Assembly (NCBI GenBank): GCA_045602655.1
Contig: JAZSBY010000004.1
Location: forward strand, 1 to 23,312
Direction of reading: 5' to 3'
Length of the DNA stretch: 23,312 bases
From: Fimenecus sp045602655
GTDB taxonomy: Bacteria; Bacillota; Clostridia; Oscillospirales; Acutalibacteraceae
Each line of letters opens with the position of its first letter. The first letter of the stretch is position 1. Shown here in pieces: positions 6,993 to 14,598 of the stretch. The position numbers and the translations under genes are program-made. The notes beneath the pieces are model-generated. The model was not told the origin of the DNA, searched no databases, and worked only from the letters and a program-made list of their open reading frames with translations.

Positions 6993-7838
6993 TTATACAC
7001 CCTCCAATTCATTAAGTTTTGCAGTAAGCTCTGCTACTGCCTGATTATAAAGTTCTTCATTTGGTGCTGCACCGTGCCAGTTAACCTGATTTTCCATATA
7101 GGAAACACCTTTGCCCTTAACTGTTTTTGCTACGATTGCAGTAGGCTTACCCTTGCAATTCTTTGCACTTTCGAGTGCAGTTTCGATTTCATAAAAATTA
7201 TTACCGTCGATTTCAATTGTATTAAAACCAAATGCTGTAAATTTTTCAGGGATTGGATATGGTGAGTTAACTTCTTCAACTGTACCATCAATCTGAAGAT
7301 TGTTATTATCAACAATAACTACAAGGTTATCAAGTTTCTTTGCATTAGCAAACATTGCTGCTTCCCAAACCTGACCTTCTTCGATTTCACCATCGCCAAG
7401 TATTGTATAAACTCTGTAATCCTTATTATCGAGTTTTGCAGCAAGTGCCATACCAACCGCTGCAGAAATACCCTGACCCAACGAGCCTGTACTCATATCA
7501 ACACCGGGAACACATTTCATACTTGGATGTCCCTGAAGATAAGAATCAGATTTTCTAAGTGTTTTAATATCCTCTGTTGGGAAAAAGCCTTTAAGTGCAA
7601 GTGTGGCATAAAGAGCTGGTGCAGCATGTCCTTTTGAAAGAACAAATCTGTCACGGTCCCCCCATTTCGGATTTGAAGCATCAACCTTCATCTCTACATT
7701 ATAAAGATATGCCATTAGCTCAGCAATTGAAAGTGAGCCACCCGGATGACCAGCCTTTGCATTGAAAATACCCTCCAACAAGAGAAGTCTTTCTTTTGTT
7801 GCAAAAATTTCAAGTTCTTTTTTCAAAGAAGCATTCAT
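6993..7838 (-). CDS. Transketolase, N-terminal (thiamine pyrophosphate-binding) subunit
   Basis: This is the diphosphate-binding half of the split transketolase. It carries the GHPGGSLSIAELM segment near residue 31, the thiamine pyrophosphate motif GDGEIEEGQVWEA ending in NNNLQIDG about 30 residues later, and the SKGHAAPALYA histidine region. It is 281 residues long, as expected for the stand-alone half. The start is ATG 7838, with GGGGGAG six bases upstream. It follows the HAD phosphatase gene by 21 bases. Clostridia lacking the oxidative branch use transketolase to make pentoses from glycolytic intermediates; whether that holds here cannot be seen from this window. Confidence 0.93.
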   Translation of the reverse strand: MNASLKKELEIFATKERLLLLEGIFNAKAGHPGGSLSIAELMAYLYNVEMKVDASNPKWGDRDRFVLSKGHAAPALYATLALKGFFPTEDIKTLRKSDSYLQGHPSMKCVPGVDMSTGSLGQGISAAVGMALAAKLDNKDYRVYTILGDGEIEEGQVWEAAMFANAKKLDNLVVIVDNNNLQIDGTVEEVNSPYPIPEKFTAFGFNTIEIDGNNFYEIETALESAKNCKGKPTAIVAKTVKGKGVSYMENQVNWHGAAPNEELYNQAVAELTAKLNELEGV

Positions 7839-7859
7839 TTTTACTCCCCCTATTTTTAA

Positions 7860-8684
7860 TTAGTAATCATTCATTATATATTCAAGCAGGTCTGCGACAG
7901 CACCATTATTACAATGACACGCATGGAATTTTGCAATTTCGTGCATTGCCTTTGGTGCTTGTCCACAACATGCAGGAAGTCCAACAGTTTTAAGCATATC
8001 GTAATCGTTGAAATAGTCACCGATTGCCGCTGTATGCTTTTGTTCAATATTGTACATCTCTGCAATTTTCATCAATGCAGAGCCTTTATGTACGCCTTCA
8101 TTAAGCATTTCAAAAGATGAAATTGAACTTGACATAAAGTTTGCCTTTGTATCGGTCAAAGTGTCAACATATTTTCTGATTCTCTTAATTAAATCAGGCA
8201 TACCAAGGAAAATAACCTTACCCCAATTCTCTCTTGGAATCTCTTCTGGATGTTTACAATTTTTATAATGCAATTTATCTGCTCTGACCATTACACGGGC
8301 AAAAATCTTTGAATTAAGAGTATAAATCATTTTGTCTGTCAATATTTCAATTTCAACAGCAGGAAAACGCTTATAAATCTCAAAAACCAAATCCATAGCG
8401 TATTCATTGATAGCATCAAAATGAAGCATTTTTTCCTGTGAATAATCGTACACCCCGGCACCATTTAAAACTACAGCAGGTGTTCCTGAAATAGGTAATC
8501 TTTCATAATGCTTTCTCATTGACTGAACATTTCTGCCCGATGCCAATGTAAAATGTCCATTACACTCGTTTACAAAACGACAAATTGCGTCAAAATTTCG
8601 TTTTGGTAGTTGTCTGAACTTGTTGTTGAGTGTTCCGTCAATATCGGAAACAACAAGCCAATGTGACAGATCTTTATTAACCAT
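7860..8684 (-). CDS. Cof-type HAD-superfamily phosphatase
   Basis: HAD hydrolases of the Cof (IIB) group dephosphorylate sugar phosphates, nucleotides or cofactors such as FMN. The nucleophile motif is D14-I-D16-G-T near the N-terminus; the motif II region is TLASGRN; a conserved lysine lies in GVHKGSALMKI; and motif IV reads GDYFNDYDML. Length (274 residues) and the large C2-type cap between motifs fit the group. ATG 8684 is chosen because the AGGAGG at 8693-8698 is eight bases upstream; GTG 8693 would overlap that ribosome site. The stop of rluD lies within the same region, so translation is closely coupled. Placement before the transketolase genes hints at a sugar phosphate substrate, but that is only inference. 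Confidence 0.85.
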   Translation of the reverse strand: MVNKDLSHWLVVSDIDGTLNNKFRQLPKRNFDAICRFVNECNGHFTLASGRNVQSMRKHYERLPISGTPAVVLNGAGVYDYSQEKMLHFDAINEYAMDLVFEIYKRFPAVEIEILTDKMIYTLNSKIFARVMVRADKLHYKNCKHPEEIPRENWGKVIFLGMPDLIKRIRKYVDTLTDTKANFMSSSISSFEMLNEGVHKGSALMKIAEMYNIEQKHTAAIGDYFNDYDMLKTVGLPACCGQAPKAMHEIAKFHACHCNNGAVADLLEYIMNDY

Positions 8685-8697
8685 CGTCAACACCTCC

Positions 8698-9615
8698 TCA
8701 GGTGCTTTTAAGTCTTTTTATAAACTCCTTGAAATAATCAGGCAGTTCTGATGTGAATTCAAGATAATCATTGGTAATCGGATGAACAAATCCAATTTTT
8801 ATTGCATGTAAACACTGACCATTAAGAAAAGTGCTTTTTTTATCGTTACCGTAGACCATATCTCCTGCCACCGGATGGCCTAAATGTGCCATATGAACAC
8901 GAATCTGGTGGGTTCTGCCTGTTTTAAGTCTAAGAGAAATGTGGGAATAACCGTCAAAATCCTCAATAACCGAATAATGAGTAACTGCATTTTTTGAATT
9001 TTGCATTGTTACGCACATTTTCTTTCTATCCTTTGGATTTCTACCGATTGGAGCATCAACTGTACCCTCATTATTCTTTAAATGTCCGACAATAACAGCA
9101 TTGTACTCACGAGTAAAGCTATGTTCCTTAATCTGTTCGGCAAGTCCAATATGTGCTCTGTCATTTTTTGCAACAATAAGCAAACCGCTTGTATCCTTAT
9201 CAATTCTGTGAACAATGCCTGGACGCAAGACACCGTTTATACCTGAAAGTGAGTCCTTACAATGATAAAGCAAAGCATTGACAAGAGTGCCACTGTAATT
9301 TCCCGGAGCAGGATGAACCACCATTCCCCTTGGTTTGTTGACAACAAGCAAATCGTCGTCCTCATAAACAATATCGAGCGGGATGTTTTCAGGCTCTGCA
9401 TCCAACGGTTTAAGTTCATTGGGAAGTACAGTGATTTCATCGTCAATTTTCACCTTATACTTTTTGTTAACAGGGTTTCCGTTTGCAAGGACTTTACCGT
9501 CTTCAATAAGCTTTTGTATGGAATTTCTTGAGGAATCTTTTAATAGAACGGATAAGAATTTATCAATTCTTTCACCCTCATATTCCTGAGGAACATCAAT
9601 TAAAATTTCATTCAT
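8698..9615 (-). CDS. rluD: RluA/RluD-family pseudouridine synthase
   Basis: It converts uridine to pseudouridine in RNA; RluD acts on helix 69 of 23S rRNA. The protein has an N-terminal S4 RNA-binding domain (about 14-75: RIDKFLSVLL...IQKLIEDGKVLANG), then the catalytic domain with VVNKPRGMVVHP and the signature HRIDKDTSGLL, in which D139 is the catalytic aspartate, and a RTHQIRVHMAHLGHPVAGD motif. It is 305 residues long, normal for the RluD branch with S4. Its ATG overlaps the lspA stop as ATGA. This gene follows lspA in many Bacillota (ylyB in Bacillus). Assignment to RluD rather than another RluA-family member rests on the S4 domain and on position, so the exact target uridine is uncertain. 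Confidence 0.92.
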   Translation of the reverse strand: MNEILIDVPQEYEGERIDKFLSVLLKDSSRNSIQKLIEDGKVLANGNPVNKKYKVKIDDEITVLPNELKPLDAEPENIPLDIVYEDDDLLVVNKPRGMVVHPAPGNYSGTLVNALLYHCKDSLSGINGVLRPGIVHRIDKDTSGLLIVAKNDRAHIGLAEQIKEHSFTREYNAVIVGHLKNNEGTVDAPIGRNPKDRKKMCVTMQNSKNAVTHYSVIEDFDGYSHISLRLKTGRTHQIRVHMAHLGHPVAGDMVYGNDKKSTFLNGQCLHAIKIGFVHPITNDYLEFTSELPDYFKEFIKRLKST

Positions 9616-10094
9616 TTTTTCTGTTCCTTTTCTGCTTTTCCATCGCGATATATTTCATAAATCAACCAGATAACAAGAACAACTGAACTGCAAGTTACCA
9701 AGATATCTGCAAAATTAAAAATTGCAAATTTTATAAACAATGGTTCAATGTAATCCACAACATAGCCAAGGAAAATTCTGTCAACTAAATTACCTAACCC
9801 ACCTGCAATAATTAGTGTAATACAAACATATTCAATATCAACTTTACACTTTTGGGAGAAAAGATAATAAAATCCTATCAAGATTACTACAGCAGTAAAA
9901 ATCGATAACAATTCTGTATGTGCACCAAAAGAACCAAAAGCAGCCCCTGTATTTTCGGCATAATTCAACTGAATAAAACCGTCAATCAATGGAAGGCTGC
10001 CAATAGGTTTGAGATGTTCTGTTACAAGTAATTTAATAATCTGGTCCACTGCTACCAATAAAGCAACGGATATCAAAGTAATTACCTGAAGCAT
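9612..10094 (-). CDS. lspA: Lipoprotein signal peptidase (signal peptidase II)
   Basis: LspA is the membrane aspartyl protease that removes signal peptides from prolipoproteins after lipidation. Four hydrophobic segments are visible: about 4-22, 60-80, 89-104 and 133-150. Conserved blocks include D17-Q18 with K21, NTGAAFG (48-54), GGLGNLVDR (98-106), the catalytic D114 in VVDY and the second catalytic D130 in FNFAD. It is 160 residues long, typical for the family. ATG 10094 has AGAGG seven bases upstream. It sits between divIVA and rluD, as in the Bacillus order, but without ileS. The C-terminal tail is charged and lysine-rich (KAEKEQKK). Confidence 0.95.
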   Translation of the reverse strand: MLQVITLISVALLVAVDQIIKLLVTEHLKPIGSLPLIDGFIQLNYAENTGAAFGSFGAHTELLSIFTAVVILIGFYYLFSQKCKVDIEYVCITLIIAGGLGNLVDRIFLGYVVDYIEPLFIKFAIFNFADILVTCSSVVLVIWLIYEIYRDGKAEKEQKK

Positions 10095-10112
10095 TAAAAT
10101 ACCTCTACTATA

Positions 10113-11171
10113 TTATTTCTTTTTAAAAAATCCTTTAAAAGACATGTGCTGTGAATCATCATCAGAATCTTCAATTTCACCAACATTTTCAAACTTTGAT
10201 TTTGATGGTGCAGGAACATAGTCATCATCGTCTGCAAAATCAATTTTACTTAAATCAATCTTGAATGATTTCTTTTCGGCAACAGAAGCTTCATCCTCAA
10301 AGCTTTTGAAAACCTCGTCACTGATTGGCTCATATTCCTCGTCAGCAACTTCTTCAACTACCTGAAAATCTTCTGTTTCTTCGTCAACAATAACAAAGGC
10401 GTCTGTATCCTCAGTAAATGTATCATCTTCTGCTTCATCTTCAACTACTTCTTCAACTGGTTCAGAAGCATCTTCAACAGTTTCTGTCATTTCTTCAACA
10501 GTTTCCTCTGTCTCAACAACAACTTCCTCATAAACAGGCTCAACAGTTTCCTGTACTTCTTCAGCCTCTTCAGCATCAAGCTGTTCATCAACAATCTCAG
10601 GAAGGTCGTTAATAAGTGTTATATGCTCTCTGTACATAGCAATAAGCTTTGACTTGAATTCTGATGCTTCCTTCTGAATCATTTCATAAACAAGGCTTTC
10701 ATGTGTAACCTTGCGATTGATGTTACCAAGAATTTCCTTTGCTTCACGATTTGCATCTGCGAGGATTTTTTCCGCTTCTTCCTTAGCCTTTGTAATCATT
10801 GCTTCTGACTCGTTCTTTGCATTTGTTTCAAGAGCCTGTGCATCTGCTGCAGCATCAGCACGGAGCTTATCAGTTTCTCCTTTAACGGATGCTACTTCAT
10901 TAGCAGCTGTTTCCTTTGCCTCTGCTACAATTTTATCAGCAAGTTTCTGTGCATTGAGAAGTGCCATTTTAAGACTCTCTTCATCTGCCCTGTATTCTTC
11001 TACTTTCTTTGCTAAAATGCTGATTTTTCTGACTAAATCGCCATTTTCTTTAAACATCTGCTCATAAGATGCAGAAACCTCGTTCATAAACATATCAACA
11101 TCTTCAGAACGATATGAACCGCGTCCTGTAGTCTGAAAAACTTTTTCCTTAATTCTTTCAGGTGTAAGCAT
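10113..11171 (-). CDS. divIVA: DivIVA-domain cell pole/septum protein with long acidic tail
   Basis: DivIVA senses curved membrane at septa and poles and recruits division, cell wall or chromosome factors. The N-terminal domain is recognisable: LTPERIKEKVF, then GRGSYRSEDVDMFMNEV, followed by a long coiled coil to about residue 190 rich in A, E, K and D. From there to about 300 the chain is extremely acidic (many E, D and V), and it ends with a basic SFKGFFKKK. At 352 residues it is about twice the length of Bacillus DivIVA; the extra part is the low-complexity acidic region, probably unstructured. ATG 11171 is preferred over ATG 11186 because AAGGA precedes it at the right distance. Only the N-terminal domain supports the name; the partner proteins are unknown. 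Confidence 0.88.
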   Translation of the reverse strand: MLTPERIKEKVFQTTGRGSYRSEDVDMFMNEVSASYEQMFKENGDLVRKISILAKKVEEYRADEESLKMALLNAQKLADKIVAEAKETAANEVASVKGETDKLRADAAADAQALETNAKNESEAMITKAKEEAEKILADANREAKEILGNINRKVTHESLVYEMIQKEASEFKSKLIAMYREHITLINDLPEIVDEQLDAEEAEEVQETVEPVYEEVVVETEETVEEMTETVEDASEPVEEVVEDEAEDDTFTEDTDAFVIVDEETEDFQVVEEVADEEYEPISDEVFKSFEDEASVAEKKSFKIDLSKIDFADDDDYVPAPSKSKFENVGEIEDSDDDSQHMSFKGFFKKK

Positions 11172-11200
11172 ATATATCCTTCCCATTCTGCCCGACGGCC

Positions 11201-11229
11201 ATTCTATTTTTTATAAAATATGAAAACAA
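11201..11229 (-). promoter_or_regulatory. Possible internal promoter for divIVA
   Basis: TTGTTT (11224-11229) and TAGAAT (11201-11206) are separated by 17 bases on the minus strand, directly after the sepF stop. The -10 box is good and the -35 box weak. It could give divIVA, lspA and the genes after them extra transcription. Confidence 0.35.
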
Positions 11230-11700
11230 TTAAAAGAACATTCCGTTGTTCTCAAGTTCATCCAACAAATCACCCATAACATCAACATTATACGGAGTGA
11301 TGATAAAGGTACTGTTTGCAACACGCTTAATCTGTCCGTTGTTAGCATAAGCAACACCGGTAAGGAAGTCAATAAGACGACGAGCAACCTCTTTACTTAC
11401 AGACTCAAGGTTTAAAACAACAGTTCTTTTCTCATTAAGGTTATCTGCAATACCACGAACCTCTTCAAATTTTTCAGGCTTTGAAAGAACAACCTGAAGC
11501 TGTGCTGTTGTATGAATATTAACAACCTTACTGTCATCAGAATTGCGAACTGCACGACGCTGTGGTTTAACAACCTTTTCCTCCGGCTCATCAAAACTAC
11601 TGTCTGAACTTATAAAAGCACCTGTATCAATATCATCATCAGGATAATATCCATCCTCATCTACATTAACAATGTTTTTAATCTTGTCTAAGAAACTCAT
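11230..11700 (-). CDS. sepF: Cell division protein SepF
   Basis: SepF binds FtsZ filaments and the membrane and helps arrange the Z-ring. The family pattern is present: an amphipathic N-terminus (MSFLDKIKNIV) that would lie on the membrane, an acidic and serine-rich linker (about 14-60), and the compact C-terminal DUF552 domain (about 61-150) with VVNIHTTAQLQVVLSKP, KRTVVLNLESVSKEVARRLIDFLTG and the glycine-containing turn of VAYANNGQIKRVANSTFIITP. The length (156 residues) is normal. ATG 11700 has GGGAGG at a good distance. It lies 15 bases after yggS, the usual neighbour in Bacillota (ylmE-ylmF). Confidence 0.95.
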   Translation of the reverse strand: MSFLDKIKNIVNVDEDGYYPDDDIDTGAFISSDSSFDEPEEKVVKPQRRAVRNSDDSKVVNIHTTAQLQVVLSKPEKFEEVRGIADNLNEKRTVVLNLESVSKEVARRLIDFLTGVAYANNGQIKRVANSTFIITPYNVDVMGDLLDELENNGMFF

Positions 11701-11715
11701 AGTATAATCCTCCCA

Positions 11716-12441
11716 TTAATATATTCTTGGTCCAAAAATTGAGGAACCTATCCTTACAAGATTTGAACCATTTAAAATTGCTTGTTCATAATCTCCCGAC
11801 ATACCCATCGACAGAATACTCATATCTATATTATCTAACTTTTTTTGGCATATGTCAACATATATATTGTGTATTTTTTCAAAATATTTACAAAGTGTTG
11901 TATTATTCTCACAAATTGGCGGTATTGTCATAAGACCCTTTACACTAATTCCTTGTATTTCAGAAATAGCATACAGATTTTCAAAAAATTCTGATGTTAA
12001 AAAACCTGTTTTGCTTTCTTCCTCACCAATGTTGATTTCAAGTAAAACATCGGTTATTACTCCTTTTTTTACTGACTGTTTTCCAATTTCCCTTGCTATC
12101 TTCAGTGAGTCAACCGACTGAATCATATCGACCTCGCCTACAATCTGTCCTGCTTTATTTGTTTGCAAATGACCGATAAGGTGTTTTTCAACTCCGTCAA
12201 GGTGTAAATCAGGCTTTTTACGAAGCATTTCCTGAACACGATTTTCACCTATAAGTTTCACACCATAATCAAGAGCATAATTTATAAAGATGGGGTCAAC
12301 TGTTTTTGCAACTGCCATTAAGCGGACATCTGAGGGGGTGCGACCACTCTTCACAGCACTCTCTGCAATTTTCTCATTTATAACATCAAGGTTATATTCA
12401 ATATCTGATTTTCGTTTTTCAAGATATGACTTTTCCATCAT
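11716..12441 (-). CDS. yggS: YggS/PLPBP-type pyridoxal phosphate homeostasis protein
   Basis: This family binds pyridoxal 5'-phosphate without known catalysis and keeps the cofactor and related amino acid pools in balance. It is a single alanine-racemase-like barrel. K46 in LMAVAKTVDP is the cofactor lysine; further blocks are IGENRVQEM, HLIGHLQTNK, SVDSLKIA, LLEINIGEEESKTGF, GLMTIPP and LSMGMSGDYEQAI, ending with VRIGSSIFGPR. The length (241 residues) is standard. It starts at ATG 12441 with AAGGAG nine bases upstream (a second ATG follows immediately) and overlaps the end of the HlyD-like gene by 23 bases. It is the ylmE gene of the sepF neighbourhood. Confidence 0.95.
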   Translation of the reverse strand: MMEKSYLEKRKSDIEYNLDVINEKIAESAVKSGRTPSDVRLMAVAKTVDPIFINYALDYGVKLIGENRVQEMLRKKPDLHLDGVEKHLIGHLQTNKAGQIVGEVDMIQSVDSLKIAREIGKQSVKKGVITDVLLEINIGEEESKTGFLTSEFFENLYAISEIQGISVKGLMTIPPICENNTTLCKYFEKIHNIYVDICQKKLDNIDMSILSMGMSGDYEQAILNGSNLVRIGSSIFGPRIY

Positions 12442-13648
12442 ACAAATCCACTCCTTCCGTTATTATTGTGTCATATTGTTTTACATAAGAAGAATCATTC
12501 ACAATTTCTATTACGGAAAAATCTTCGGTTGAATAAACAATACTTATATTCTTAAATTGAATAATATTACCGCTCTTGACATAAACACCTTTTTTTCCGT
12601 CGACCTCACGGATTGCTGTATTCTGAATTCTGATTCCCGTATAATCTTCCGTAATAAGTTCGATATTATGAATTCTTAAGTTTGCAACATCACGATTCAT
12701 TGTATTGCATTTAAGTACGAGTGCAACCAAGTCACCTTCCCTGTCACCTTTTTCAACAACAGTGCATTTAAGAGTGCCTACCGTGGTGTTGGGAACATTC
12801 ACTTTTATTGTTGCACCAACATTGATTTTTCCTGAATCATTATAAGGAATGTTACAAAGTATGTACCAATCAAAATTATCAACGAGTTTTCCCATAACAT
12901 CGGCAGATGTTGAACCGGGTTGAGAAGATATCAATGAGGAAATTTTTTCGCAATTCACACTCTTTACATCTTCATAACTAATTGAATTTTCATAGCCGTC
13001 AACTGAGCCGATATAATATCCTGAGCTTGGGGAAGTTACAGTTGAGTAATTAACTGTTTGTTGGTTTAATGAAACAAGTTCTGCCTCTAACTCGGCAAGT
13101 TTTGCCTCAGCAGAAACTTTTTCACCAACCGCCAACTGACGAGTTGTAATTGCATCTCTTAAATCAATTAAAGCATCGTCAAAATCACTACCAATCTTTT
13201 CACGAGTTGCTGAAATAAAAGCAATACAGGAATCATCAATAAGTTTATTATATGATGAAGGAGCATTTACACCCAATCCTACACGATTATCAAGTTGTCT
13301 GTAATAATTTACTTCTTTTTCCAACTCCCTGATTCGCACATAAGTGGCAGCACTGTTTTCATCCTGAAAAACAATTGCAACACCATCACCACTAGCGACT
13401 CTCTTTCCGTCTTCTGCAATAGAAACAACTGTGCCGGAATTATTCGTTGTCGTGATATATGTTTCATCACGGACAATAAATGCTTTTGTTGAAATTGTGC
13501 TTTGAATTTGTCTTTCAAGGGCAATTTCCGTCTTATATGGGTTTGTATTCATCTGTACAACCTGATAAACAAAGTATGCAATTATAAGTACCCCGACAAC
13601 GGAAAAGAAAAGATGCTTTGTTTGGTTTTTATTCAGACTGAATTTCAT
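12419..13648 (-). CDS. HlyD-like single-pass membrane protein, partner unknown
   Basis: I recognise only a general resemblance to HlyD/MFP-type adaptor proteins. Seen: a short basic cytoplasmic start, one membrane segment (about 13-31) and a large extracellular part. That part holds a first lipoyl/barrel-like strand region (STKAFIVRDETYITTTNNSGTV), a coiled stretch with many acidic and basic residues (about 95-205, ending KLAELEAELVSLNQQ), then a return segment (SPSSGYYIGSVDGYE) and beta-rich domains to the end, the up-and-down plan of such adaptors. It is 409 residues long. It overlaps miaA by 20 bases upstream and yggS by 23 bases downstream, so it is embedded in a division and RNA-modification operon rather than beside a transporter gene. 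ATG 13648 has AAGGAGG upstream. A role in envelope or septum function is inference from neighbours. Confidence 0.65.
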   Translation of the reverse strand: MKFSLNKNQTKHLFFSVVGVLIIAYFVYQVVQMNTNPYKTEIALERQIQSTISTKAFIVRDETYITTTNNSGTVVSIAEDGKRVASGDGVAIVFQDENSAATYVRIRELEKEVNYYRQLDNRVGLGVNAPSSYNKLIDDSCIAFISATREKIGSDFDDALIDLRDAITTRQLAVGEKVSAEAKLAELEAELVSLNQQTVNYSTVTSPSSGYYIGSVDGYENSISYEDVKSVNCEKISSLISSQPGSTSADVMGKLVDNFDWYILCNIPYNDSGKINVGATIKVNVPNTTVGTLKCTVVEKGDREGDLVALVLKCNTMNRDVANLRIHNIELITEDYTGIRIQNTAIREVDGKKGVYVKSGNIIQFKNISIVYSTEDFSVIEIVNDSSYVKQYDTIITEGVDLYDGKVIS

Positions 13649-14597
13649 TGTCCGTGTACCTCCTTAAGAAGTCATTTATCATGTTGTAAACTGACTTATA
13701 CATATCTTCCTCGTTATCATAATCATCCGGATAAATCCAGTTTATGCTTTCATTTTTCCTGAACCAAGTCAATTGTCTTTTGGCATAGTGTCTTGTTTCG
13801 ACCTTTAGGCTTTCCAGACATTCCTCAAGGCTCTTTTCTCCACTAAAATATGGTGCTAATTCTTTGTAACCGATTGCCTGACAAGCAGTTTTATCGGCGG
13901 GGATGTTGTAAAAATTCTTTGCTTCTTCTAGAAGTCCGTTTTCGACCATAATATCAACACGACGATTTATTCTGTCATAAAGGACATTTCTGTCACGATA
14001 ATTTATACCGATATAAAGAACTTCAAATGGTGATTCTTCTTCTCGGGAGAGAATTTTCTGCTCGGTCATCGTTTTGCCCGTTGCCTTGTAAATTTCAAGT
14101 GCACGGATAATTCTGCTTTTGTCGTTAAGATGAAGTCTTTGTGCTGTTTCAGGGTCGATTTCATTTAACCAACCAAGCATATATTCTGCTCCTTTTTCAT
14201 CAAAAAGAGCAGTTAATTCGTCACGGATTGTGCTGCTGTCATCTTCTTTTGAAAACTGAATATTCTGTAAGAGAGAATCAATATAAAGTCCTGTACCACC
14301 TGCAATTACCGGTAAATCACCGTCATTGTATATCTTTTCAATACATTCCCTTGCAAGTGTCACATACTCTGCAACACTGAACTTTTTATCAACTGGCTGA
14401 AAACCGATTAAATGATGAGGAATTCCCTGCATTTCATCATCTGTTGGTTTTGCCGTTGCAATATTCATTTTTTCATAAATCTGCATTGAGTCGGCTGACA
14501 CAACTTGTCCCGAAAAATGCTTTGCTATTTCTATTGACAAAGTTGTTTTTCCGGAGGCTGTTGGTCCAACAACTGCGATTACGGGAATTTTTTTCAT
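13629..14597 (-). CDS. miaA: tRNA dimethylallyltransferase
   Basis: MiaA transfers a dimethylallyl group to N6 of A37 in tRNAs reading U-starting codons; MiaB (encoded at 20132-21544) then adds the methylthio group. Visible are the P-loop GPTASGKTT (11-19), SADSMQIY with the catalytic region, the ATAKPTDDEMQGIPHHL stretch, VIAGGTGLYIDSLL, and near the end QAIGYKEL and TRHYAKRQLTWFRK. The length (322 residues) is typical. ATG 14597 is chosen: it comes one base after the mutL stop (TAG-T-ATG); a TTG at 14612 would overlap mutL and has no better ribosome site. mutL-miaA coupling occurs in many bacteria. Confidence 0.95.
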   Translation of the reverse strand: MKKIPVIAVVGPTASGKTTLSIEIAKHFSGQVVSADSMQIYEKMNIATAKPTDDEMQGIPHHLIGFQPVDKKFSVAEYVTLARECIEKIYNDGDLPVIAGGTGLYIDSLLQNIQFSKEDDSSTIRDELTALFDEKGAEYMLGWLNEIDPETAQRLHLNDKSRIIRALEIYKATGKTMTEQKILSREEESPFEVLYIGINYRDRNVLYDRINRRVDIMVENGLLEEAKNFYNIPADKTACQAIGYKELAPYFSGEKSLEECLESLKVETRHYAKRQLTWFRKNESINWIYPDDYDNEEDMYKSVYNMINDFLRRYTDNEIQSE

Positions 14598-14598
14598 A

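Noticed and set aside
10418..10612. Open frame on the plus strand rich in Q and L, opposite the divIVA acidic region
   Set aside because: It is the complement of an E/D-rich repeat-like coding stretch; there is no ribosome site and the DivIVA frame is clear.
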